From Rhodobacteraceae bacterium UBA2553 (lineage in GTDB: Bacteria > Pseudomonadota > Alphaproteobacteria > Rhodobacterales > Rhodobacteraceae), in NCBI GenBank assembly GCA_002340515.1, contig DDMF01000026.1, forward strand, positions 10,319 through 17,851: a DNA stretch of 7,533 nucleotides, written 5' to 3'. Position 1 is the first letter of the stretch. Each line of letters opens with the position of its first letter. A program made the position numbers and the translations under genes. Shown here piece after piece: positions 1-5,458 of the stretch. The notes under the pieces are model-generated. The model ran no database searches, was not told the origin of the DNA, and worked only from the letters and a program-made list of their open reading frames with translations.

Positions 1-1
1 A

Positions 2-43
2 TATTTGGAACAAGAAAAAGCGCAGTTGCTCGCGGAGCGTTGA
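2..43 (+). CDS. Possible C-terminal end of a gene entering from the left
   Basis: Frame 2 is open from the window edge to a TGA at 41-43 and reads YLEQEKAQLLAER. This charged, Leu/Gln/Glu-rich tail looks like the end of an alpha helix or coiled coil, as many bacterial proteins have. The stop lies inside the first unit of the TTGAG repeat. The fragment is too short to assign to a family. Frame 1 is also open to 48 (ending RGALS) and the minus strand is open here too, so this call rests only on composition and on the convergent arrangement with the gene at 69-506. Confidence 0.3.
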   Translation, partial: YLEQEKAQLLAER

Positions 44-68
44 GTTGAGTTGAGTTGAGTTGAGTTGA
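40..68. repeat. TTGAG pentanucleotide tandem repeat
   Basis: Five perfect head-to-tail copies of TTGAG run from 40 to 64, followed by a partial copy (TTGA, 65-68). The array ends directly at the stop codon (complement of 69-71) of the minus-strand gene, so it lies just outside that coding region. Because the unit is 5 bases and contains TGA, the array places a stop in all three plus-strand frames. Read on the minus strand it has no stop. Arrays of this kind can change copy number by replication slippage. Confidence 0.95.
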
Positions 69-506
69 TCACCGGGAGTAATCGGTGAACATCATGTAGT
101 TCTTACGCGGGCCACAAACCCGCCAGGTGGCGCGCCAGTCGGGCCACCGGGTGAAGCAATAACTCACCTCATATTGATCGGGCGGACAGTCGTGAAAGGC
201 TGTGCTGGCGTCTTGGGTCAGATTGATGCGGTGAAAGTCGCGACCGTCCGCAAATTGCACCAACACCGCGCCCTCATCAGGGTCGTCATCTTGTTGCCAA
301 AGGTAGCGACGGGTGGCTTGAAACCCGGTTTGACCATTGGGGCCGACAGGCAAGCGCAGCTCGCCTGTTTCGTTATAGATCAGGCCCGCACCATCCGGGG
401 TAAAGACCGCCACGCCGTCAAAGCGGCCAGTGCTGCCGGCATGCGCGTCTTCGATGCGGCGGGACATGCGCCAGCGGCCTTGGAAATCGGCGAGGGTGCG
501 GATCAT
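69..506 (-). CDS. DUF6314-like protein, probably cytosolic
   Basis: This 145-residue protein has no signal peptide or membrane segment. It starts with LADFQGRWRMSRRI and includes FDGVAVF, GLIYNETGELRL, RRYLWQQ, VLVQFADGRDFHRI, FHDCPPDQYEVSYCF and WRVCGPRKNYMMFTDY. This regular series of aromatic-rich strands suggests a small beta-barrel or lipocalin-like fold. From memory it matches the DUF6314 family, short proteins of unknown function found in Rhodobacteraceae. The ATG overlaps the stop of the upstream gene as ATGA (503-506). A good Shine-Dalgarno, GGGAAGG, sits 5 bases before the ATG inside the upstream gene, so the two are probably cotranscribed and translationally coupled. The role is unknown; a ligand-binding function is only a guess from the presumed fold. 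Confidence 0.85.
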   Translation of the reverse strand: MIRTLADFQGRWRMSRRIEDAHAGSTGRFDGVAVFTPDGAGLIYNETGELRLPVGPNGQTGFQATRRYLWQQDDDPDEGAVLVQFADGRDFHRINLTQDASTAFHDCPPDQYEVSYCFTRWPDWRATWRVCGPRKNYMMFTDYSR

Positions 507-895
507 TTGAGCCTTCCCAGATAGGTGTCGCCTTGGGCGCCACGAAACTCTACCAGATCATCCGAACGGGTTACGCCGTAGCAGGTGGCATGGGTTGAGG
601 GCGGCCAGGTTGAACAGTACTGATCACCTTGCACAAACCATGAGCCCCAGCTTTGCCCGCCCCCGCCTTCCCCTGAGACATAAAGCGTTTGCCCATCTGT
701 GCGGAACATTTGCCAGATGCCGTTTTCCTCCCCTGTGGAGGTGATAAGATAAAGGAGTTTTGCATCTGAGAGCGTGGCGCGAATCTCTTGGCCCGACATG
801 AGGGCGCCTGTCATCAGGCGAAACCCGCCATCCGCCAGCGCAAAAAGGGGGAAACTGACCATCATAGGCGCTAACACTGCTGCAATCCGGCCCAT
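503..895 (-). CDS. Small putative exported protein of unknown function
   Basis: The call is a 130-residue precursor starting at the ATG complementary to 893-895. That ATG is preceded by an AAGGGG ribosome binding site and begins a short signal peptide (MGRIAAVLAPMMVSFPLFALA, probable cut after residue 21). A longer reading from 985 would overlap the purB start and bury the signal peptide, so it is not preferred. The mature part contains GALMSGQEIRATLSD, a WQMFRTDGQTLY stretch, a Gly-rich turn, and SWGSWFVQGDQYCSTWPP with cysteines at 94 and 105 that could form a disulphide. It ends VEFRGAQGDTYLGRLK. This pattern resembles short secreted DUF995-like proteins of alphaproteobacteria, but I cannot place it firmly. 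It overlaps the next gene by ATGA and is divergent from purB. Confidence 0.75.
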   Translation of the reverse strand: MGRIAAVLAPMMVSFPLFALADGGFRLMTGALMSGQEIRATLSDAKLLYLITSTGEENGIWQMFRTDGQTLYVSGEGGGGQSWGSWFVQGDQYCSTWPPSTHATCYGVTRSDDLVEFRGAQGDTYLGRLK

Positions 896-911
896 CGGCG
901 CGCCCCTTCCC

Positions 912-940
912 TTGTTTGCTGCATCAACGCAGTCTATGAG
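912..940 (+). promoter_or_regulatory. Possible purB promoter
   Basis: TTGTTT (912-917) and TATGAG (935-940) are separated by exactly 17 bases. They match the sigma-70 consensus at 3 of 6 and 4 of 6 positions. Transcription would begin near 947, giving a leader of about 30 bases before the purB ATG. The spacing is ideal but the matches are modest, so this is a prediction from position and pattern only. Confidence 0.35.
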
Positions 941-964
941 ATGCGCAACGGACCTCCAACTCAA
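936..964 (-). promoter_or_regulatory. Possible promoter of the 503-895/69-506 pair
   Basis: On the minus strand, TTGAGT (complement of 959-964) and TCTCAT (complement of 936-941) are 17 bases apart, each with 4 of 6 consensus matches. The -10 element lies almost exactly over the proposed purB -10 on the other strand. The predicted leader is about 33 bases. This is a weak prediction that depends on the short 80-base divergent gap having to serve both genes. Confidence 0.3.
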
Positions 965-975
965 AAGGCTGTGAC

Positions 976-2283
976 ATGATCCCACGCTATTCCCGCCCCG
1001 AAATGGTTGCCATTTGGTCGCCTGAGACCAAGTTTAAAATCTGGTATGAAATCGAAGCCCATGCCTGTGATGCAATGGCTGATCTGGGCGTGATCCCGCG
1101 CGAAAATGCCCAAGCGGTGTGGAAAGCCAAAGACGTTGAATTTGACGTGGCGCGCATTGATGAAATCGAAGCCGTGACCAAACATGACGTGATCGCGTTT
1201 CTAACCCATCTCGCGGAACATGTCGGATCAGACGAGGCACGTTTTGTGCATCAGGGCATGACCTCTTCGGATGTGTTGGACACTTGTTTGAACGTACAAA
1301 TGGTGCGTGCAACTGACATTCTGTTGGGCGGCATGGACCGGGTTCTGGCGGCGCTGAAAACCCGCGCGATGGAACATAAAGACACGGTGCGTGTCGGCCG
1401 CAGCCACGGCATTCACGCGGAACCCACCACTATGGGTCTGACTTTTGCGCGTTTTTACGCCGAAATGGATCGCAACAAAAACCGTTTGGAAAAAGCGCGT
1501 TTCGAAATTGCAACAGGTGCGATTTCCGGCGCGGTTGGCACCTTTGCCAATATCGACCCGGCGGTTGAAGAGCATGTCTGCGCACAGCTGGGTCTGCGCC
1601 CAGAGCCGATCAGCACACAGGTCATTCCGCGCGACCGTCACGCCATGTTTTTTGCCACGCTGGGTGTGATTGCCAGCTCGATCGAGAACATCGCCGTTGA
1701 AATTCGCCACATGCAACGGACCGAAGTTCTGGAAGGGGCTGAGTTTTTCTCAATGGGCCAAAAAGGCTCCTCTGCGATGCCGCATAAGAAGAACCCTGTG
1801 CTGACCGAAAACCTAACCGGTCTGGCCCGTTTGGTGCGTATGGCTGTGGTGCCTGCGATGGAAAACGTCGCCCTGTGGCACGAGCGTGATATTTCGCATT
1901 CTTCCGTGGAACGCGCGATTGGCCCAGATGCAACCATCACGCTTGACTTTGCCCTGCACCGTTTGGCCGGTGTTGTCGAAAAGATGTTGATCTTCCCTGA
2001 CAACATGTTGGACAACATGAATAAATTCCCAGGCCTGGTGATGAGCCAACGCGTGCTTTTGGCCCTGACCCAAGCAGGTGTATCGCGCGAAGACGCCTAT
2101 TCCATGGTGCAGCGCAATGCCTTGCAAGTCTGGGAAGAACGTCTTGATTTCCGTGAATTGCTATTGGCGGATGACGCCGTGGTCGAGGCACTTGGCGCTG
2201 AGGCGATCAACGAAAAGTTTGACATGGATTATCACACCAAACATGTGGACACGATTTTCAAGCGGGTGTTTGGCGACAGCTAA
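976..2283 (+). CDS. purB: Adenylosuccinate lyase
   Basis: PurB acts twice in purine synthesis in the cytosol. It removes fumarate from SAICAR to give AICAR, and from adenylosuccinate to give AMP. The 435 residues align from end to end with my recollection of Bacillus subtilis PurB (about 431 residues), starting MIPRYSRPEMVAIW. The fumarase/aspartase superfamily landmarks are in order: HQGMTSSD (His92, residues 92-99), RSHGIHAEPTT (His144 and His147), SGAVGTFANIDP, the flexible signature loop GSSAMPHKKNP at 264-274 with the catalytic serine, and LWHERDISHSS, which binds substrate. The enzyme should be a homotetramer with active sites shared between subunits. The ATG at 976 has a weak AAGG site 8 bases upstream. 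No truncation or missing motif is visible. An intrinsic terminator follows about 40 bases after the TAA, so it is probably transcribed alone. Confidence 0.99.
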   Translation: MIPRYSRPEMVAIWSPETKFKIWYEIEAHACDAMADLGVIPRENAQAVWKAKDVEFDVARIDEIEAVTKHDVIAFLTHLAEHVGSDEARFVHQGMTSSDVLDTCLNVQMVRATDILLGGMDRVLAALKTRAMEHKDTVRVGRSHGIHAEPTTMGLTFARFYAEMDRNKNRLEKARFEIATGAISGAVGTFANIDPAVEEHVCAQLGLRPEPISTQVIPRDRHAMFFATLGVIASSIENIAVEIRHMQRTEVLEGAEFFSMGQKGSSAMPHKKNPVLTENLTGLARLVRMAVVPAMENVALWHERDISHSSVERAIGPDATITLDFALHRLAGVVEKMLIFPDNMLDNMNKFPGLVMSQRVLLALTQAGVSREDAYSMVQRNALQVWEERLDFRELLLADDAVVEALGAEAINEKFDMDYHTKHVDTIFKRVFGDS

Positions 2284-2324
2284 GCGCAAAAGACGTGCGC
2301 GGCTAAGCTCGTGAAAAATTTCAT

Positions 2325-2354
2325 AAAAAAGGCGGGGGAAACCTCGCCTTTTTT
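2325..2354 (+). terminator. Rho-independent terminator after purB
   Basis: A 13-pair stem (2325-2337 with 2342-2354) closes on a GAAA tetraloop (2338-2341). The pairing is AAAAAAGGCGGGG against CCTCGCCTTTTTT, with one G-T wobble. The 3' arm ends in six T, giving the classic U-tract, and the 5' arm begins with six A, so the element could also work on the minus strand. It separates purB from the fliG-like gene. Confidence 0.93.
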
Positions 2355-2386
2355 GCGTTTCTCCCGGTCTTGGTCACGATGTTTTA

Positions 2387-2428
2387 ACTCCGTCCATGGC
2401 ATTTTCCGAGATGTGCTGTGAACGGAGT
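2387..2428 (+). promoter_or_regulatory. Inverted repeat that could mask the fliG ribosome binding site
   Basis: ACTCCGT at 2387-2393 is the exact reverse complement of ACGGAGT at 2422-2428. The second arm contains the GGAG Shine-Dalgarno (2424-2427) of the downstream GTG start. In mRNA the arms could pair around a 28-base loop and limit ribosome access. A 7-base stem with a long loop is weak and could be chance. No known riboswitch or RNA thermometer pattern is recognised. Confidence 0.25.
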
Positions 2429-2433
2429 CCTAT

Positions 2434-3537
2434 GTGTCCTCATCTTTGATGCCTGCGGAAAGTGATGTGATGTTGCCCAGTGAAATTGGCAATATTGGCG
2501 GGCTTGGCATGCCTGGCTCCCGCCGCTTTTCATCGCCACAGCGCATCTTATCCAAAAAGCAAAAAGCCGCGATCATTATCCGACTTTTGCTGTCCGAGGG
2601 CGCCGAATTGCCGTTGGCAAATTTGCCCGAAAACATGCAAACCGACCTGATTGAACTGATGTCCGATATGAGGTTGATCGATAAATCCACCGTGGCGGCC
2701 GTGATCGAGGAGTTTGTGACGGAAATCGAAGACGTTGGTTTGACATTTCCAGGCGGGCTTGAAGGGGCGCTAAATGTCTTGGATGGGGTGATTGACCCGG
2801 CCACGATCGCGCGGGTGCGCAAAAATTCAGGCGTGCGCGTCACGGGCAACCCGTGGGAAACCATCTCTGGCCTCGATCCGATGCGATTGTTGCCGGTTTT
2901 GGAAAGTGAAAGCACCGAAGTGGCGGCGGTTTTGCTGTCCAAGTTAAAGGTGTCTGTGGCCGCAGAATTGCTAGGGCGCTTGCCCGGCCCGCGGGCACGC
3001 AAAGTGGCCTACGCCGTTTCCCTGACTGGCAATATCGACCCGCTTGTGGTGGATAAAATCGGGCGCTCATTGGCAGAACAATTGGATGCGCAACCGGTTA
3101 GCGCCTTTGAAGAAGGCCCCGTAGAGCGGGTCGGCGCAATCCTGAACTTCTCGCCCGCCGCCACGCGGGACGAAGTGTTGAACGGTCTGCAAGAGGACGA
3201 TCAGGTCTTTGCTGAAGAAGTGCGCAAAGCCATCTTTACATTCGCAAATATCCCAAGCCGGATTGATCCACGCGACATTCCAAAAGTGACCAAAGACATC
3301 GATCAGGCGGTGCTGATCACCGCACTGGCCGCAGCCAGCGGCGACCTGGAAAAAGTGGCAGAATTCATCCTCAGCGCCATGTCCAAACGCATGGCCGAAC
3401 AGATCCGCGAAGAAATCCAATCGCTGGGCAAGGTCAAGGAGTCCGATGGCGAGGCGGCCATGAACACCATCATCTCTCGCATTCGCGAAATGGAAGGCGC
3501 TGGCGAGATCCTTTTGATCGCTGAGGACGAGGCATAA
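2434..3537 (+). CDS. fliG: FliG-type flagellar motor switch protein
   Basis: FliG sits in the flagellar switch complex under the MS ring, where it joins FliF to FliM and receives torque from the MotA stator. The 367 residues show the three usual parts: an N domain around 40-130 (from LSKKQKAAIIIRLLL), a middle domain around 138-218 (LDPMRLLPVL, VAAVLLSKLK, AAELLGRLP) and a C domain around 226-360 (VGAILNF, VRKAIFTFANI, DPRDIPKVTKDID, AMSKRMAEQIREEI, REMEGAGEI). Length is slightly above the E. coli protein (about 331) because of a roughly 38-residue N-terminal extension. At the middle-domain EHPQ position the sequence reads ESTE (159-162), so the HPQ part is missing. The GTG at 2434 is chosen because GGAG lies 6 bases upstream; ATG codons at 2449 and 2470 are later options. 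No other flagellar gene is in the window, so it is an isolated copy or a divergent paralogue. Confidence 0.9.
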   Translation: MSSSLMPAESDVMLPSEIGNIGGLGMPGSRRFSSPQRILSKKQKAAIIIRLLLSEGAELPLANLPENMQTDLIELMSDMRLIDKSTVAAVIEEFVTEIEDVGLTFPGGLEGALNVLDGVIDPATIARVRKNSGVRVTGNPWETISGLDPMRLLPVLESESTEVAAVLLSKLKVSVAAELLGRLPGPRARKVAYAVSLTGNIDPLVVDKIGRSLAEQLDAQPVSAFEEGPVERVGAILNFSPAATRDEVLNGLQEDDQVFAEEVRKAIFTFANIPSRIDPRDIPKVTKDIDQAVLITALAAASGDLEKVAEFILSAMSKRMAEQIREEIQSLGKVKESDGEAAMNTIISRIREMEGAGEILLIAEDEA

Positions 3538-3616
3538 CCCTTGCTCTTGCGACCCTGCCGGACTGCGGCTATGTCTGTTTTCCAGCCATCAGCGCGTAGC
3601 GACAGGAGAGCAGGAC

Positions 3617-4516
3617 ATGGTGCAGGAAAAACGGGGACTGGTCCCCTATCTGCAATATCTTGGTGTGAACGGCGTGCTGAATTTGCCGCGCCTGTTGCCC
3701 TATTCGCTGCGCATCCCTTTTGTGGGCTGGTTGGCCGCCCGAGTGGTGGCCCCAATTGCCGGGTATGACAAACGGATCCGCCGCAATCTCGACCTGGTCT
3801 GCCCAGAATTAAGTGAGGCGGAACGCGAAAAACTGGTTGTGGATGTGTCAAAGAATGCCGGGCGTTTTCTTGCGGAAATGTGGTCGGAACGTGCGTTTTT
3901 TGACCGTGTCGGTGATGCCCCAATGGAAGGGCCAGGCGTTGCGGACCTAATGAAAGCGAAGGAGGTTGGCCGCCCGATCATTGCGCTCTCGGCGCATTTC
4001 GGCAGCTATGATGCCGCGCGCGCTATTGTCATCAAAAACGGGTTCAAGGCGGGCGCCTTATATCGCCCCATGGCCAACGCCTATTTCAACGAAAGCTACA
4101 AACGCCGTATGGAGGGGTTTGAAGGGCGCGCCTTTCAACAAACCCGCCGTGGCATGGCCGAAATGGTAAAACATCTGCGACAAGGCGGATTGTTGGCAAT
4201 TTTGCTCGATCAGCGCGAAGAACAGGGGGCAGAGCTTACCTTTTTTGGCAAACCCGCAATGACCACGCTTGCCTTGGCGGAAATGGCGTTGAAATATGAC
4301 GCACTTTTTCTCCCTGCCTTTGGGATCCGCCGCGAAAACGGGTTGGATTTTGATGTGGTGTTTGAAACGCCGATTGAACATTCCACGCCCGAGAAAATGA
4401 TGCAGGAATATAATGACCGGCTTGAGGCACGGGTGCGCGCCAATATGGATCAGTTTCTCTGGATTCATAATCGCTGGCAGATGCCCGAAGAAACGCCGGA
4501 CATCTCTGAAAGTTAA
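3617..4516 (+). CDS. LpxL/HtrB-family lipid A acyltransferase
   Basis: Members of this family transfer a fatty acid from acyl-ACP to a hydroxyacyl chain of the lipid A precursor at the inner face of the inner membrane. The 299 residues are close to E. coli LpxL (about 306). An N-terminal hydrophobic stretch near 26-50 (LLPYSLRIPFVGWLAARVV) probably anchors it to the membrane. The catalytic HX4D motif is HFGSYD at 127-132. It is followed by YRPMANAYFNE from 149, a QQTRRGMAEMVKHLRQGG segment, LLDQREEQG with Asp198-Gln199, FFGKPAMTT and the terminal WIHNRW. The ATG at 3617 follows AGGAG by 8 bases. It lies 79 bases after fliG with no convincing terminator between, so cotranscription is possible. 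Which chain it adds (LpxL or LpxM role), or whether it acts on another lipid such as ornithine lipid, cannot be told from sequence alone. Confidence 0.9.
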   Translation: MVQEKRGLVPYLQYLGVNGVLNLPRLLPYSLRIPFVGWLAARVVAPIAGYDKRIRRNLDLVCPELSEAEREKLVVDVSKNAGRFLAEMWSERAFFDRVGDAPMEGPGVADLMKAKEVGRPIIALSAHFGSYDAARAIVIKNGFKAGALYRPMANAYFNESYKRRMEGFEGRAFQQTRRGMAEMVKHLRQGGLLAILLDQREEQGAELTFFGKPAMTTLALAEMALKYDALFLPAFGIRRENGLDFDVVFETPIEHSTPEKMMQEYNDRLEARVRANMDQFLWIHNRWQMPEETPDISES

Positions 4517-4532
4517 GGAAAATATCTGTAGG

Positions 4533-5252
4533 TTATTGCAAGCGGAGCGCGGCCTGAACCGCACCGGGATATCCCTCTGACGTCATGGATTGCAGAACAA
4601 TTGCCGCAGCATCAGTGCCAAGGTCTGGCAAGTTCACCGCAAATTCTCCCTCTCCGTCCCAGCTGCCGATTGCGGTCAGACTGGTCACAATATTGGCATA
4701 GCCGATTTCTTTCCCGGCATTTTCACCACGGGTGATTTTCACCACTTCCATCGGTTTGAACTGCACCAATAGGGCCACCATCGGTGCGGGCGCTGATTTA
4801 TGTGTGACCGATTGGGCGCGCAATTCCGTGCCATTCACAACCGACAACATCACCTGCCCCATCAAGGCGCGGTGTTTATCGAGGGCATCAAACACTTCCA
4901 TCGGGCGATTGCCAACCGCGTGGCTTACGCCGCCAACAATCACCTGGGGCGTATATTTATAGCGGGCGCGTGCGGCAAGGCGATAGCCTTCTTGACGGTC
5001 GGTGAACTCGGGCCGGGCAAAAGTATCTTTCCAGCCGATGTAATCCCAGTAATCCACATGATAGGCGAGCGGCAACAGGTTGTCATGCTTGGCCATTTCG
5101 GTCAGCAAATCATCCGCAGGCGGGCAAGAGGAACAGCCTTGCGAGGTGAACAATTCCACCACAACAACAGATTGCTCTTTAGCCACGGCTGCGCCCGCAG
5201 TGATGTTCAGCGTCACCGCAAATGCCATAGCTGCGCCAAGAATTGCCCGCAT
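4533..5252 (-). CDS. DUF1223 exported thioredoxin-fold protein
   Basis: The protein has 239 residues when started at the ATG complementary to 5250-5252. That ATG has a strong AGAGG site 7 bases upstream and opens a clear signal peptide (MRAILGAAMAFAVTLNITAGAAVA, cut near residue 24). A start at 5303 adds 17 residues ahead of the signal and is less likely. The mature part begins with a thioredoxin-like strand, VVVVELFTSQGCSSCPPADDLL, carrying a CSSC pair at 40 and 43. It continues with LAYHVDYWDYIGWKDTFARPEFTDRQ and YTPQVIVGG, where the Pro resembles the cis-Pro loop of thioredoxin folds. These are hallmarks of DUF1223, a secreted or periplasmic family of unsettled function; a thiol-redox role is inferred from the fold. 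It converges on the acyltransferase gene (16-base gap) and is divergent from acnA. Confidence 0.92.
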   Translation of the reverse strand: MRAILGAAMAFAVTLNITAGAAVAKEQSVVVVELFTSQGCSSCPPADDLLTEMAKHDNLLPLAYHVDYWDYIGWKDTFARPEFTDRQEGYRLAARARYKYTPQVIVGGVSHAVGNRPMEVFDALDKHRALMGQVMLSVVNGTELRAQSVTHKSAPAPMVALLVQFKPMEVVKITRGENAGKEIGYANIVTSLTAIGSWDGEGEFAVNLPDLGTDAAAIVLQSMTSEGYPGAVQAALRLQ

Positions 5253-5458
5253 AAAGTCACCTCTTTCTTCGATTGCACCCGTGATAGCGCAGCCAAGGGG
5301 CACAGGCCAATCAACGTTTTGCGAGGGAAGTGTTACATTTCGCGGGCGGGCGCCCTATCTGTTAACCCAGACGCCCTGCCCGTTCCTTGCCCAGCACAGG
5401 GATCTGAGACAAAATTACGATTAGCCACCCCCGACACCGTCCTAAAGGGAGCCATTCC
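5253..5458. other. Divergent intergenic region between the DUF1223 gene and acnA
   Basis: This 206-base gap must contain promoters for both flanking genes. It holds a GC-rich palindrome, GGGCGCCC, just left of GTTAAC (5361-5366). A TTAACA on the minus strand (complement of 5360-5365) is a good -35 match but has only a poor -10 partner. A TACGAT (5416-5421) could be an acnA -10 with a weak -35. No open frame with a ribosome binding site is seen inside it. Confidence 0.5.

Noticed and set aside
896..985. N-terminal extension of the exported protein gene to an ATG at 985
   Set aside because: It would overlap the purB start and place 30 residues before an otherwise typical signal peptide; the ATG at 895 has a better ribosome binding site.
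1228..1716. Minus-strand open frame of 162 codons opposite purB
   Set aside because: It lies opposite conserved PurB coding sequence; its composition follows from the codon use of the real gene.
2396..2418. TGGCA...GTGC as a sigma-54 promoter for fliG
   Set aside because: The GG and GC elements are 17 bases apart rather than the required 12.
2430..3002. Minus-strand open frame of 190 codons opposite fliG
   Set aside because: The plus-strand FliG is clear; the antisense product is Ser/Thr/Ile-rich without family features.
3555..3570. GCCG/CGGC hairpin after fliG as a terminator
   Set aside because: The stem is only four pairs and no T-tract follows.
3547..3575. TTGCGA and TATGTC with 17-base spacing as a promoter for the acyltransferase gene
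   Set aside because: Spacing is right but the -10 matches at only 3 of 6 positions and lacks the key late A and T.
5337..5365. Minus-strand promoter for the DUF1223 gene using TTAACA
   Set aside because: The -35 is good (5 of 6) but the best -10 at 17 bases is CGAAAT with 3 of 6, so it is not listed as a feature.
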